Of a stretch of 64,000 nucleotides of DNA, positions 42,339 through 52,368 are shown one piece after another (the stretch's first letter is position 1; each line of letters begins with the position of its first letter). The notes beneath the pieces were generated by a model. The model had not been told where the DNA came from. It did no database searches and was given only the letters and a program-made list of their open reading frames with translations. This DNA is from Adlercreutzia sp. ZJ141. GTDB taxonomy: Bacteria > Actinomycetota > Coriobacteriia > Coriobacteriales > Eggerthellaceae. Made by a program: the position numbers and the translations under genes. Where the stretch lies: the NCBI RefSeq assembly GCF_011038965.1, contig NZ_JAAKEB010000001.1, positions 62,001 through 126,000 on the forward strand, written 5' to 3'.

Positions 42339-43754
42339 ATGGAAAAGAACATCGTCATAATCGGAGCCGGGCTCGCTGGTAGCGAAGCTGCGCTGCAGCT
42401 AGCGGCGCGCGGTCATCGCGTTCGCTTGATCGAGATGCGTCCGGTTCGTCAAACTGCCGTTCATCGGAGCGCACACTGCGCCGAGCTCGTGTGTTCAAAC
42501 TCGCTCAAGAGCACCAAGTCCGACAGTGCTGCCGGTATGTTGAAGCGCGAGCTGCGCGTATTGGGTTCTTGTCTGTATGGTATTGCGCTTGAGAACGCCG
42601 TTGCTGCCGGGGGTGCGCTTGCTGTCGACCGCGATCGGTTCGCTGCGGCAGTCACGCGTGCTGTCGTATCGAATGAACTCGTCGACTTTCAGCGCAGAGA
42701 AGTTGTCAATCTTCGTGCGGAATGTGCGGACGCACAAGCGGTTATTGTGGCAACAGGTCCGCTTACCTCTGATGCGTTGGCGGCGTCGATCGCGCGTGCT
42801 ACGGGGTCGCAGCATTTGGCCTTCTACGATGCAGCAGCGCCTATTGTGATGGCCGATTCCCTCGATGAAGGGAAATTGTTCAGACAGAACCGCTACGAAG
42901 GCGCGCCCGAGGGCGCTGCAGAGTCGGGCGATTACTTAAACGCTGCATTTAATAAGGAACAATACGATCGCTTCATCGACGAGCTGGTGGCTGCCGAGCG
43001 CGTGGTTGCGAAAGATTTCGAAACGCGCGATCTGTTTCAGGCGTGTCAGCCCATCGAAGAAATCGCTCGCAAGGGGCACGATGCTCCTCGTTTCGGAACA
43101 TTAAAACCAGTTGGTCTCACCGATCCGAGTACGGGCCGTCGCCCGTGGGCGGCGTTGCAGCTGCGTGCCGAGAACGTTCATGGATCGGCGTACAACCTGG
43201 TGGGATTCCAGACGAACCTCACGTTCCCCGAACAGCGCCGGGTGTTTCGCATGATACCAGGCTTGGAGAACGCGGAGTTCGCCCGATATGGCGTTATGCA
43301 CCGCAACACCTTCATCGATGCACCCCAGTTGCTTGATAGCGCGTTGCGCTTGAAGGGTACCGCTGCCGCGGCTTTTCCCGTTCCGTTGTTTGTGGCCGGA
43401 CAGCTAGCCGGGACCGAGGGTTATTGTGAGGCAATACGTTCGGGGTTACACGCGGCGATTTCCGCATCAGCGCTTGTGCAGGGCATACCTGCACCGAAGC
43501 TTCCTTTAGCATGTGCATTTGGCGCGCTGCTCGATTACGCCACCAATCCTGCAACGTCAGACTACCAACCCATGCACGTGAATTTCGGCATCATGACACC
43601 GCTCGACCACGCGCCTCGCAACAAGCGCGAGCGCTACGCAGCATATGCCGAGCGGGGGGCGCGTGCACTTGACGCCTATCGGGGCAGCTTGGTGGCGTGC
43701 GGGCTGCTGCCGTCCGTGTTGCTGGGTGATCTGTCGGGTAAGGGAGACGTCTAG
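42339..43754 (+). CDS. trmFO: TrmFO, folate- and FAD-dependent tRNA (uracil-54-C5-)-methyltransferase
   Basis: 471 residues. The FAD-binding start is IVIIGAGLAGSEAALQLA, followed by the family signature region CAELVCSNSLKSTK (with catalytic-type cysteine) and PFVCA-like C-terminal GPLFVAGQLAGTEGYCEA. It makes m5U54 in the T loop of tRNA from methylene-tetrahydrofolate. Actinobacteria outside the Coriobacteriia mostly lack it, so it is a useful lineage hint. xerC follows after one base, as in Firmicutes. Confidence 0.96.
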   Translation: MEKNIVIIGAGLAGSEAALQLAARGHRVRLIEMRPVRQTAVHRSAHCAELVCSNSLKSTKSDSAAGMLKRELRVLGSCLYGIALENAVAAGGALAVDRDRFAAAVTRAVVSNELVDFQRREVVNLRAECADAQAVIVATGPLTSDALAASIARATGSQHLAFYDAAAPIVMADSLDEGKLFRQNRYEGAPEGAAESGDYLNAAFNKEQYDRFIDELVAAERVVAKDFETRDLFQACQPIEEIARKGHDAPRFGTLKPVGLTDPSTGRRPWAALQLRAENVHGSAYNLVGFQTNLTFPEQRRVFRMIPGLENAEFARYGVMHRNTFIDAPQLLDSALRLKGTAAAAFPVPLFVAGQLAGTEGYCEAIRSGLHAAISASALVQGIPAPKLPLACAFGALLDYATNPATSDYQPMHVNFGIMTPLDHAPRNKRERYAAYAERGARALDAYRGSLVACGLLPSVLLGDLSGKGDV

Positions 43755-43755
43755 C

Positions 43756-44754
43756 ATGGGACGTGGTAGCGACGCCGAACGTGGCGGGCCAGTTAGTGCA
43801 GACGACGACTGCGGTGCAGGATGCGCGGGCGAAGGGGATCGCGCACAGCAGCTGCTGGACGATTACTGTCGGTCGCTGGCGGTTGAGCGCAACCTGTCGG
43901 CCCATACACTGCGCGCGTATCGCATCGACGTGGAGGATTACCTTGCGTGGTCGCAGCGTCGCGGTATTGATCCTCTTTGCTGCACCCATCAGCAGCTGCG
44001 GGCCTATCTTGCTGAACTTGACCGCGCCCGCTACGAGCGATCGACCGTCAACCGACGCCTTTCGTCGCTGAAAGGGTGGTTTCGGTGGATGAACCTACGG
44101 GGAGATGTTGAGGAAGATCCTGCACACGTGTTACAGGGTCCGAAGAAGCGTGCACACCTGCCGGGTGTTATCCGTCCTGCTGATATGGCTCGTTTACTGT
44201 CGGTGCACGCGAAGCGCGATGTGAAAGGAAACTCGCGCGAACAATCGGACGCCGATATGCGCGATCAGGCACTGCTGGAGTTTCTGTACGCTTGCGGTGC
44301 GCGTGTTTCCGAGGCGTCGGGGTTACTGATGAGTAACGTTGATTTCGTCCAGAAGCAGGCGAAAGTGCTCGGTAAGGGGTCAAAGGAGCGCATTATCCCT
44401 TTGCACGATATGGCGATTTCATCCTTGCGCACCTATGTGATGGTTGCCCGTCCACACTTGCTCGATGGGAAGCAGTGTGATTACGTATTCGTGTCGACGC
44501 GCGGCAACCAGATGGGCACTGATGCGATGCGTAAGATGTTTAAAGCAACGGTGCTCGCCGCAGGTCTCGACCCGTCGCTCTCGCCACATGACATGCGTCA
44601 CACGTTTGCCACTGATCTTCTGGCTGGCGGTGCCGATTTGCGTAGCGTGCAAGAGATGCTCGGTCACGCGAGCCTGTCGACCACGCAAATCTACACGCAC
44701 CTGTCGCCTGAGCGTCTAAAACGAGCACACGCCCAAGCCCACCCCCGTGCATAG
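43756..44754 (+). CDS. xerC: XerC/D-type tyrosine recombinase
   Basis: 332 residues. An N-terminal SAM-like core-binding domain (about 35-120) is followed by a catalytic domain with the conserved residues in ARVSEASGL (Arg), HDMRHTFAT (His-x-x-Arg) and LGHASLSTTQIYTHLS (His and Tyr). XerC resolves chromosome dimers at dif. The gene is next to trmFO, not next to transposable elements, so it is the housekeeping copy. The first 30 residues are a poorly conserved acidic leader; the ATG at 43756 follows the trmFO stop by one base. Confidence 0.94.
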   Translation: MGRGSDAERGGPVSADDDCGAGCAGEGDRAQQLLDDYCRSLAVERNLSAHTLRAYRIDVEDYLAWSQRRGIDPLCCTHQQLRAYLAELDRARYERSTVNRRLSSLKGWFRWMNLRGDVEEDPAHVLQGPKKRAHLPGVIRPADMARLLSVHAKRDVKGNSREQSDADMRDQALLEFLYACGARVSEASGLLMSNVDFVQKQAKVLGKGSKERIIPLHDMAISSLRTYVMVARPHLLDGKQCDYVFVSTRGNQMGTDAMRKMFKATVLAAGLDPSLSPHDMRHTFATDLLAGGADLRSVQEMLGHASLSTTQIYTHLSPERLKRAHAQAHPRA

Positions 44755-44825
44755 GGAATTTGGTTTCGGTATCGGCTTTGCGGGTGGCGCGGGGGTTGTG
44801 TGCAATTGTTGAACAAACCGTTAAG

Positions 44826-44844
44826 CGAACAAATGTTTTATAAT
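44826..44844 (+). promoter_or_regulatory. LexA-type SOS box overlapping the uvrA -10 region
   Basis: CGAACAAATGTTTT (44826-44839) matches the Gram-positive/actinobacterial LexA operator pattern CGAACrnryGTTyG at 13 of 14 positions. The following TATAAT (44839-44844) is a perfect -10 hexamer. LexA binding would cover the promoter. A TTGAAC at 44809 is 24 bases from this -10, too far to be a normal -35. Confidence 0.7.
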
Positions 44845-45032
44845 TGCTACGTACAATAGGGAAGGCTTTGCCACAGGCTTGCGGGGCAACGCTGCATGAG
44901 CGAGAAGAAGAGCCCTGCGCAGATCGCATTGGTGCGAAGGACGGTGTTGTGCGCGCCGTTTTTTGTCTATGTCGTTTCCGTCTGTGGTAGGTGAGAAGAA
45001 TCAGCGTTTTGAAATGGAGGAAGGGCGCTGCT

Positions 45033-47921
45033 ATGGGCCAGGATTCCATCGTAATAAAAGGTGCGCGCGAGCACAATTTGAAGAACATCGACGTCACCAT
45101 TCCGCGTGATGCACTGGTGGTTATAACAGGACTTTCCGGCAGCGGCAAGTCGAGCCTGGCGTTCGACACTATGTACGCCGAGGGACAGCGCCGCTACGTC
45201 GAAAGCCTTTCCAGCTATGCTCGTATGTTTCTTGGACAGATGAGCAAGCCCGACCTCGATAGCATCGACGGGTTGTCGCCCGCTGTATCCATCGATCAGA
45301 AAACAACAAGCCGAAACCCGCGGTCAACGGTGGGAACAACCACGGAGATCTACGACTACCTACGCTTGCTGTTCGCCCGAGTGGGAACGCCGCACTGCCC
45401 TGAATGCGGGCGTCCTATCCAAAAGCAAACAACCGATCAGATAACCGACGAGATTTTAGCGCTTGCTACACCGGGCGATGCTACGCGAGCTATTATCATG
45501 GCTCCTGTAGTTGCTGGTCGCAAGGGCGAGTTTACCAAGCTGCTCGCTGACGTGCAGAAAGAGGGCTTCAGCCGCGTTCGTATCGACGGCGAAATCGTAA
45601 AGCTTGATGGTGAGCCGCCCGTACTGAATAAGAAACGCAAGCATTTCATTGACGTGGTGGTCGATCGTGTTCAGCTTAAAGAGAGCGCGCTGCGCCGCAT
45701 TGCTGAGGCGGTGGAGCTTGCCACATCGCTTGCCGAAGGTCGCGTGCTCGTGCAGGTTCTGGGTGCCGACGGGAAACCTCAAGGCGTTGCTGGCGGGCGT
45801 TCGTCAGGTGCAACGGGTGGCTTAGGTGACGGCGAACACATCTTCTCGCTTGCGCTTGCGTGCCCTGAGCATGGCCATTCGATGGATGAATTGCAGCCGC
45901 GCGACTTCTCATTCAACGCGCCGTATGGCGCATGCCCCGATTGTTTGGGCATCGGCAGTAGGGACGAGGTCGACCCGGCGCTCATGGTCCCCGACCCGTC
46001 GCTTTCCCTTGCTGAGGGGGCAATCGCACCGTTTCGTACCGGCAACTACTATCCGCAGGTGCTGCGCGCGGTGGCAGAGCACGTGGGGGTTAACGCCGAC
46101 ATGCCGTGGGAAGACATGCCAAAGGCAGTTCATGACGCGCTTTTGTGGGGTATTCCGGGAGAGAAGGTGCGCGTCGATTACCTAACGGTTGATGGACGTG
46201 AAACCTACTGGTTTATCGACTGGGAAGGCGCTGTTGCGGCAGTGACGCATCGCTTTCAAGAGGCCCAATCCGATTCACAACGCGAGAAACTAGGCGCGTA
46301 TTTTTCCACGGTGCCGTGCAATACCTGCAAAGGCAAGCGTTTAAAGCCCGAGATTCTGGCAGTCACCGTAGGCGGGCGTTCTATCGATGAGGTGTGTGGC
46401 TTAAGTGCACTCGATTCGCTCGCGTTTTTCGAGGGGCTGTCGTTTACGGGGCAGGATTCCCAGATCGCAGGGCCTATCGTGAAGGAGATTGTTGCACGTT
46501 TGCGCTTTTTGGTTGACGTTGGACTCGACTATCTCACGCTCGATCGCGCCACGGCAACGTTGTCGGGCGGCGAGGCGCAGCGCATTCGTTTGGCAACACA
46601 GATTGGCGCGGGTCTTATGGGCGTGCTCTACATTCTCGATGAGCCGTCGATTGGTCTTCATCAGCGAGACAATGAGCGGCTCATCGCCACGCTCGAGCAC
46701 CTACGTGATCTGGGCAACACCGTAATCGTCGTTGAACACGACGAAGATACCATCCGTCGTGCCGACTTCGTTGTGGACATGGGGCCGGGCGCGGGTGAGC
46801 ATGGTGGCGAAGTGGTTGCCATTGGGACGCCTGCGCAGGTGGCGACAACGCAGGGGTCGCTTACGGCGGACTACCTGAGCGGCCGCAGGAAGATCGAGGT
46901 TCCCAAACATCGCCGCAAGCCGCAGCGGGGAAGCCTGACGCTTGTTGGTGCCACCGAGAATAATCTGAAGAACGTAACGGTTAGTGTACCTTTCGGAACG
47001 CTCACCGTTGTGACGGGCGTTTCGGGGTCGGGTAAAAGCTCGCTGGTTACCGACACGTTGGCTCCAGCGCTTGCGAATAGGGTTAACCGCGCGCGTCGCC
47101 GGACGGGGACGTATCGCAAGATGACCGGCGTCGAGAATATCGACAAGGTGATCAACATCGATCAGAGTCCCATCGGGCGCACGCCTCGCTCAAACCCAGC
47201 AACCTACATTGGGCTATGGGACGACATTCGTCGCTTGTTTGCGAGCACGCAAGAGAGCAAAGCTCGCGGATACGGGCCGGGGCGGTTCAGCTTTAACGTG
47301 AACGGCGGGCGCTGTGAGGCGTGCAAGGGTGATGGTCAGATTAAGATTGAAATGCACTTTCTCCCTGATATTTACGTTCCATGTGAGGTGTGCGGCGGCG
47401 CTCGGTATAACCGCGAAACGCTGCAGGTGACGTATCGTGGCAAGAGTATTGCTCAGGTGCTTGATATGACCGTTGATGACGCATGTGCGTTCTTCGAGAA
47501 CATTCCAGGCATCAAACGTAAGCTGCAAACGCTTCACGACGTGGGGTTAGGTTACATTCGACTCGGGCAGCCTGCCACTACGCTGTCGGGCGGCGAAGCG
47601 CAGCGAGTGAAGCTTGCAAGCGAGTTGCAACGCAAGCAAACGGGCAAGACGTTCTACATTCTAGATGAGCCCACCACTGGTTTGCATTTCGAAGATGTAC
47701 GCCAGCTGCTCAGTGTGCTGCAGCGCTTGGTTGATGCGGGTAACACGGTGCTTGTGATCGAACACAACCTGGACGTTATTAAGTGTGCTGATCATATTAT
47801 CGACCTTGGTCCGGAAGGTGGCGACCGCGGCGGCTCCATTGTGGCGCAGGGAACGCCCGAAGATATCGCGAAGGTTTCGACAAGCCACACGGGTGCGTTC
47901 GTGGCGAAGATGCTCAGATAG
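45033..47921 (+). CDS. uvrA: Excinuclease ABC subunit A
   Basis: 962 residues. Two ABC modules with Walker A motifs ([14 protein letters not shown] near residue 32 and [14 protein letters not shown] near residue 665), both followed by [11 protein letters not shown] signatures and LDEPSIGLH / LDEPTTGLH Walker B parts. Zinc cysteines lie in CPECGRP (near residue 120) and [19 protein letters not shown] ... CEVCGG. UvrA recognises bulky DNA damage. GGAGGAAGG lies upstream of the ATG. An SOS box is present at 44826. Confidence 0.97.
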   Translation: MGQDSIVIKGAREHNLKNIDVTIPRDALVVITGLSGSGKSSLAFDTMYAEGQRRYVESLSSYARMFLGQMSKPDLDSIDGLSPAVSIDQKTTSRNPRSTVGTTTEIYDYLRLLFARVGTPHCPECGRPIQKQTTDQITDEILALATPGDATRAIIMAPVVAGRKGEFTKLLADVQKEGFSRVRIDGEIVKLDGEPPVLNKKRKHFIDVVVDRVQLKESALRRIAEAVELATSLAEGRVLVQVLGADGKPQGVAGGRSSGATGGLGDGEHIFSLALACPEHGHSMDELQPRDFSFNAPYGACPDCLGIGSRDEVDPALMVPDPSLSLAEGAIAPFRTGNYYPQVLRAVAEHVGVNADMPWEDMPKAVHDALLWGIPGEKVRVDYLTVDGRETYWFIDWEGAVAAVTHRFQEAQSDSQREKLGAYFSTVPCNTCKGKRLKPEILAVTVGGRSIDEVCGLSALDSLAFFEGLSFTGQDSQIAGPIVKEIVARLRFLVDVGLDYLTLDRATATLSGGEAQRIRLATQIGAGLMGVLYILDEPSIGLHQRDNERLIATLEHLRDLGNTVIVVEHDEDTIRRADFVVDMGPGAGEHGGEVVAIGTPAQVATTQGSLTADYLSGRRKIEVPKHRRKPQRGSLTLVGATENNLKNVTVSVPFGTLTVVTGVSGSGKSSLVTDTLAPALANRVNRARRRTGTYRKMTGVENIDKVINIDQSPIGRTPRSNPATYIGLWDDIRRLFASTQESKARGYGPGRFSFNVNGGRCEACKGDGQIKIEMHFLPDIYVPCEVCGGARYNRETLQVTYRGKSIAQVLDMTVDDACAFFENIPGIKRKLQTLHDVGLGYIRLGQPATTLSGGEAQRVKLASELQRKQTGKTFYILDEPTTGLHFEDVRQLLSVLQRLVDAGNTVLVIEHNLDVIKCADHIIDLGPEGGDRGGSIVAQGTPEDIAKVSTSHTGAFVAKMLR

Positions 47922-47948
47922 CGTTCGGCAGCGCTGCTCGCTAAAATG

Positions 47949-47986
47949 AATCGCGGACACCGGGAAACCCTCCAGTGTCCGCGATT
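47949..47986. terminator. Bidirectional terminator-like hairpin between uvrA and gltX
   Basis: AATCGCGGACAC (47949-47960) and its exact complement (47975-47986) with a 14-base loop lie between the converging genes. The plus side has no T-run; on the minus side TTCATTTTAG follows. Confidence 0.65.
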
Positions 47987-48031
47987 ATCAAGCATCCGTT
48001 TGCGCGAAAGCGCTCCCGTGCATTCTTTCCT

Positions 48032-49630
48032 TTACGCTTTGAACACCGCTTCAAGCGTGGCGTCGATGCGAGCGAGCACGTCAGCGCGCTCCATAAGTTC
48101 GATACTCTCAAACAGCGGCGGCGACACCATGTTGCCGCACACGGCCACGCGCAATGGTTGCAGCAGATTCTTAAGCTTCATGTCAAGCGGCTCGGCAAGG
48201 GCACGGCATGCCGCTTCCAAGCTTATCGCTTCCCAAGCGCGTGACGTATCGGCAAGCACGTCGCGGCATGCTCGCAGCGCTTCGTCAGCACGGGCGCCGT
48301 CTTTGGTAAGCACCTTACGTACGCTCTTCTCGTCAAGTGAGACGTTTGGTCCCCAGAACAAAAACGCCAGTTTCTGCGGCGTTTCAGAAAGCCGCTGTAG
48401 ACGCTCGGCCACCAGAGGGAACAGCTGCTCGAGTGCTTCGGCATGTTCGGCAACGTACGCATCTGCTGCCTCGCACACCGCTTCACGTATCTGTACGGGT
48501 TCTGGTTGCGGTGCATTTGGGTCACTCGGGTTCGGTGTGGGAACCACGTTTGCACCTGTCGCCACGCTGCGACCAAGGGCAACTGTTTCTGTGAGCCAGG
48601 GGCGGGAAAGCTCCACCCAGCGCTCGGCAGACAGCTCACGAATGTATACGCCGTTCATCCAATCGAGCTTCGTTTCGTCAAAGATAGCGTCTTTCTTAGT
48701 GATGCGGTCAAGGCTGAAGTGGCCGCATAAGGTTTCACGGTCGATGATGGTGGTTTCTCCGTCAAGTGACCAGCCCAAAAGCGCCAAGAAGTTCACGATA
48801 GCGTCGGGCAGGTAGCCCCGATCGCGGTACTCTTCAACGCTCGTGGCGCCGTGGCGTTTGGAAAGCTTCTTTTTATCAGAGCCGAGGATCATGGACAAAT
48901 GAGCGAAGGTAGGAACGTCAAACCCCAGCGCCTCGTAAATGAGAATCTGGCGTGGAGTGTTCGACAGATGATCGTCGCCACGGATGACGTGCGTGATGCC
49001 CATGTTTGCGTCATCACATACTACGGCGAAGTTATAGGTAGGGCTGCCGTCGGAGCGCACGAGAATCATGTCGTCCATGACGTCGATAGGAAAACTCATG
49101 TGACCATACACGGCATCATCGAATTCCACCGGACCATGATCGTCGGGTACGCGCAGGCGCCAAACATGCGGTTCACCCGCGTCGATACGTGCCTGAGCGT
49201 CAGCTGTAGGAATGTTACGGCATGTGCGATCGTATCCCGCATAGCCGCCTTCTTGCGTCTCGGCATGTGCACGTTTTTCGTCAAGCTGCTCTTTCGTGCA
49301 GAAGCAGGGGTAGGCCGCGCCTCGCTCACGTAGCGTTTCGAGTGCACGGGCGTAGGTGTCCATGCGCTGCATCTGGAAGTAAGGACCCGCTTTACCTCCC
49401 ACTTCGGGACCCTCGTCCCAGGAAAGCCCCATCCATTTCATGGCGTTGATGATAACGTCAACGTTTTCCTGGGTTGACCGCTCGGGGTCGGTGTCCTCGA
49501 TACGTAAGATGAAATCGCCGCCCATGGCGCGGGCAAACGCCCAATTGTAGATTGCGGTACGGGCACCGCCGATGTGCAGGCGGCCAGTGGGAGACGGTGC
49601 GAAGCGCACGCGTACTCGATTATCGGGCAT
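48032..49630 (-). CDS. gltX: Glutamyl-tRNA synthetase
   Basis: 532 residues of the class I type. The HIGH motif appears as APSPTGRLHIGG (residues 11-22), and the KMSKS motif as KKLSKRHG near residue 260. It charges tRNA-Glu, and in organisms with GatCAB also tRNA-Gln. It is the last gene of a minus-strand group: the ATP-grasp and TIGR01906 genes lie upstream, overlapping in series (11 bases here). A shared hairpin ends the transcript. Confidence 0.97.
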   Translation of the reverse strand: MPDNRVRVRFAPSPTGRLHIGGARTAIYNWAFARAMGGDFILRIEDTDPERSTQENVDVIINAMKWMGLSWDEGPEVGGKAGPYFQMQRMDTYARALETLRERGAAYPCFCTKEQLDEKRAHAETQEGGYAGYDRTCRNIPTADAQARIDAGEPHVWRLRVPDDHGPVEFDDAVYGHMSFPIDVMDDMILVRSDGSPTYNFAVVCDDANMGITHVIRGDDHLSNTPRQILIYEALGFDVPTFAHLSMILGSDKKKLSKRHGATSVEEYRDRGYLPDAIVNFLALLGWSLDGETTIIDRETLCGHFSLDRITKKDAIFDETKLDWMNGVYIRELSAERWVELSRPWLTETVALGRSVATGANVVPTPNPSDPNAPQPEPVQIREAVCEAADAYVAEHAEALEQLFPLVAERLQRLSETPQKLAFLFWGPNVSLDEKSVRKVLTKDGARADEALRACRDVLADTSRAWEAISLEAACRALAEPLDMKLKNLLQPLRVAVCGNMVSPPLFESIELMERADVLARIDATLEAVFKA

Positions 49631-50543
49631 GATGATCCTTCTTCCGAATTACTCTTCCAACAAGCAGGCATATGATACAGGCGGTAACTGTGGTTGCGGC
49701 CCAGATGGCGGCCATGCCCACCCAAAAATCAATCGGGTACATGCAAATGAGCAGGCTTTCATAGGAAAACATCCAGTTTCCTTGCGGAAAGAACACGCCA
49801 TGGAATGCGGCGAACAGGCCGTTGAAGTCAAACACCGCCCATGCTCCGAGCGCGGCAAAGCACGCGACAATAACAACCGGCGCTGCAATGCACGCCTTCC
49901 AGGCAACGCTTGCACACCACGGGTGGCGGGTGTTTGCCAGATGTAGGGCCGCTAAGGCGGCAAGGGATGCGATTGCGCACGCCCAGAGCCATGGCATCAC
50001 GCCACGTATAAGCGTGTTGCAGTCGTTCAAATGCGACACGGCATTGGTGTCAAGTGCGTAGGCATCGCTTACCGATGCGAGTCTTTCCATGGTCACATCG
50101 GGCGCGGGGTCATCATCTGCTGTTGCTAGTACGGTACGTGCGTTTGCGTTCCAGCGATCATGTGTGGGTGACCCGTCGGCTGCAGATGCTTTGGCCGCAT
50201 TAACTACCTGCGTGGCAAGTGCGGTTTGTGCTCCTGTATTACCTGCGGCGTCGCGTCCGAAATCATTGACGGTGAAGTCGCGCGTGACACAAGCGAGTTC
50301 TGTCAGTGAATCGGGCACATAAGGTGACAGTTCAAACGCGCTTGTGTTCTCCGATAGAAGGCGTGTTGTACTCGGCAACAAACATGCACCCAATCCCGCT
50401 GCAACCAGAGCTACGGCAAGCGCACACGCCAACGCCGCACACACAAGCGCACGCAAGGCGCGCTGTAGCGGCGTTGAGCTGTTCGTTGTCGTTTCTGCCG
50501 TCGCTCGTGCCTGCAGGGCGCTATTCTGCTTCATCGTCATCAA
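49620..50543 (-). CDS. TIGR01906/DUF1461-family integral membrane protein
   Basis: 307 residues. An N-terminal membrane helix (about 30-50) is followed by an extracytoplasmic domain of about 130 residues ending in HLNDCNTLIRG, and three or four more helices. The layout matches TIGR01906. Its function is not known. It overlaps gltX by 11 bases and the ATP-grasp gene by 23 bases, so the three are cotranscribed. Confidence 0.75.
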   Translation of the reverse strand: MMTMKQNSALQARATAETTTNSSTPLQRALRALVCAALACALAVALVAAGLGACLLPSTTRLLSENTSAFELSPYVPDSLTELACVTRDFTVNDFGRDAAGNTGAQTALATQVVNAAKASAADGSPTHDRWNANARTVLATADDDPAPDVTMERLASVSDAYALDTNAVSHLNDCNTLIRGVMPWLWACAIASLAALAALHLANTRHPWCASVAWKACIAAPVVIVACFAALGAWAVFDFNGLFAAFHGVFFPQGNWMFSYESLLICMYPIDFWVGMAAIWAATTVTACIICLLVGRVIRKKDHHAR

Positions 50544-51912
50544 CCCAGATGGTGGCCGCAGTTACACCGCGAGTCTTCTTGCAGATGACAGGTTCGGGTC
50601 CTAGGCGACTGAACACACCGGTGAAGCGGCCGTTGTACACATAAAGCCCCAGCAGGTTGTTGTAGGCAAGCGCGCTTTCGCGTGTAATATCAGCTTCGTC
50701 ACCGTAGAGCGGCAGCGTGAGCGTGCGGTGCGGTGTGCAGTAGCGTTGTACGATGAAAGGCGCCCCGGCGGCACCGTTTGCGTGTGCGTCGATGATGTGC
50801 GCCCACTCGTCATCGTCGCAGTCGCGCCCGGCGTACACATCCTTGCTGCCGTAGGCGTCGGTTGGCTTGATGATCCAGCGCTCGCGGGTTGCCTTCACTT
50901 CATCAAGGTTAACCTCTGATTCGTTCAAAAACGCAGTGAACGGGACGGTTTCCTGTACAAAGGCGTTTTCTTCCGGCGTGAGCAAAGCTTGCGTTTCGGG
51001 CTTGAACAACACCTGGAAAATCTGCTTGTCGTGTACCAGATGCCCGGCGAAGCTGCCAATGAGCGCCACTTTTTGTGCGCGCACGGCCTCGATGAGGGGC
51101 TGCGAGGTATCCCAGTGTTCCATAATGTCGTTGGTAACGCTGCGCCGCCATGCAGCGTCGATAATGGCGTTATCGCGCCCGTAGAACGCTTTCACACCAA
51201 TGAGATGTTCGCCGTCGAATCGTAGGTCGCGCACGTCGTACACCGAGCATTCGACGCCGCGTTCGGCGAACAGCTTCGCGAAGATCTTGAATTCCTCGGT
51301 TATGGCGCTCTCCAAGAAGTCGACGATGGCCACGTGCGGGTGGCTGACACGGTGTTCGTAGGTGTCGTAGATGTGCAAGAATTCGCTTACCCAACCATCG
51401 AACAGTTCTTCGTTGCAGGTAGACACGACATGTTTTGCGGAAAACGCCCGAAACGCTTCGGTGTTGGCGATGCTGGCAGTAATCTCGCGGTTTTCGTTCA
51501 TGCCGCTTGAGCCATCGGCGTTGAACTCGCAGAAAGCCGCATCCATGGTGTCTTCGTTTAAAAACACATCAACGCGTGAAAAAGGCAGTAGCGCGTCATA
51601 ACCGCGTGGCAGTAAGATGAGGTCAACCAAGCGCGGGTCGAGCTCATACACGCTGCGGTAGGCGGGGTTGCTCAGGTATTCACGCATCACCTTTTCCAAG
51701 ATGCGGTGTGTGGTTTCCGCGATATCTTTCAGACGGCGATACGTTTGTTTGTCGTAGAGACGCGGTACGTAACATGAATCCACCACGCGGCCATGGTAGA
51801 TAGCCGTCGAGTGTTCCATGTGGGTGCGTGCGGCGCGGCGCCCGGCAGTATCGCCGTCAAGGTGCGCTATCTCGTCGAGGTACTCCTGCGTGTATGATGC
51901 ATTTCGGCTCAC
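50521..51912 (-). CDS. ATP-grasp protein, glutathionylspermidine-synthase-like
   Basis: About 463 residues. The C-terminal ATP-grasp region has RERWIIKPTDAYGSKDVYAG, a PFIVQRYCTPHRT strand and a short C-terminal GVTAATIWVDD. The middle resembles glutathionylspermidine synthase-type folds (FCEFNADGSSGMNENREI). Such enzymes join an amine to a carboxylate using ATP, but the substrates here are unknown. A GTG at 51912 with AAAGGCGAAG before it is preferred to an ATG at 51984. Confidence 0.75.
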   Translation of the reverse strand: MSRNASYTQEYLDEIAHLDGDTAGRRAARTHMEHSTAIYHGRVVDSCYVPRLYDKQTYRRLKDIAETTHRILEKVMREYLSNPAYRSVYELDPRLVDLILLPRGYDALLPFSRVDVFLNEDTMDAAFCEFNADGSSGMNENREITASIANTEAFRAFSAKHVVSTCNEELFDGWVSEFLHIYDTYEHRVSHPHVAIVDFLESAITEEFKIFAKLFAERGVECSVYDVRDLRFDGEHLIGVKAFYGRDNAIIDAAWRRSVTNDIMEHWDTSQPLIEAVRAQKVALIGSFAGHLVHDKQIFQVLFKPETQALLTPEENAFVQETVPFTAFLNESEVNLDEVKATRERWIIKPTDAYGSKDVYAGRDCDDDEWAHIIDAHANGAAGAPFIVQRYCTPHRTLTLPLYGDEADITRESALAYNNLLGLYVYNGRFTGVFSRLGPEPVICKKTRGVTAATIWVDDDEAE

Positions 51913-52065
51913 AGCTTCGCCTTTCTTCTTCGGTGTTTTCTTACTGCTTATGCGGTGTGTTCGTATGGCGCAATCAGTTGGCAACGAATTCTACCTCTTT
52001 GGACGCTCGTGGGCAAAGCCCTCCCTGGTGGTGAGATGCGAGATGAAGGAAAGGGCGGCGAGATT

Positions 52066-52125
52066 CGGAACAGCGCGGAACAGCGCGGAACAGGGAGGAA
52101 CGGCTCGGCACGTGACGGCACGTGA
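52066..52125. repeat. Two neighbouring 10-base tandem repeats
   Basis: CGGAACAGCG is repeated about three and a half times (52066-52100), then CGGCACGTGA twice (52106-52125). Both units have a 10-base period. The tract is in the gene-free interval 51913-52368, which otherwise holds the riboswitch. Its function is unknown. Confidence 0.8.
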
Positions 52126-52252
52126 CAGTAGATAACGGCTCGGCAACGAAAATGCGGAAATGACGCCGCGGGCGAATTCCTTCTTGCGTGCTCTGTGCGG
52201 GAGACATACAATCTACGGACTGTGCGTGTGGATCCGTGTGGTCTGCGCGCGC

Positions 52253-52350
52253 GTCCATTTATCAAGAGTCGGGGGAGAGGGTTGGCTCCGCGATCCCGAC
52301 ACCAACCTGAAGCGTGTTTGCGCGCTTCGTGGTGGTACTGCCGACATCGA
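52253..52350 (+). promoter_or_regulatory. SAM riboswitch (SAM-I clan, possibly SAM-I/IV type) of metK
   Basis: The element starts TTATCAAGAG (52259-52268), the most conserved SAM-I segment. GTCGGG...CCCGAC forms P2, GGTTGG and CCAACC can pair as the family's core/pseudoknot element, and GAAGCGTG/CGCGCTTC forms P3. A GGTGGTACTGCC segment follows, near the normal GGTGC-TAATTCC position. The last part reaches GAAGGAGG, the metK ribosome site, so control is likely translational. It lies directly upstream of metK, whose product makes S-adenosylmethionine, giving feedback repression. Confidence 0.75.
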
Positions 52351-52368
52351 TGAAGGAGGATTCATCTC

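Noticed and set aside
43756-44754. Tyrosine recombinase as a mobile-element integrase
   Set aside because: It lies in the conserved dprA-trmFO-xerC order, with no attachment repeats or phage genes nearby.
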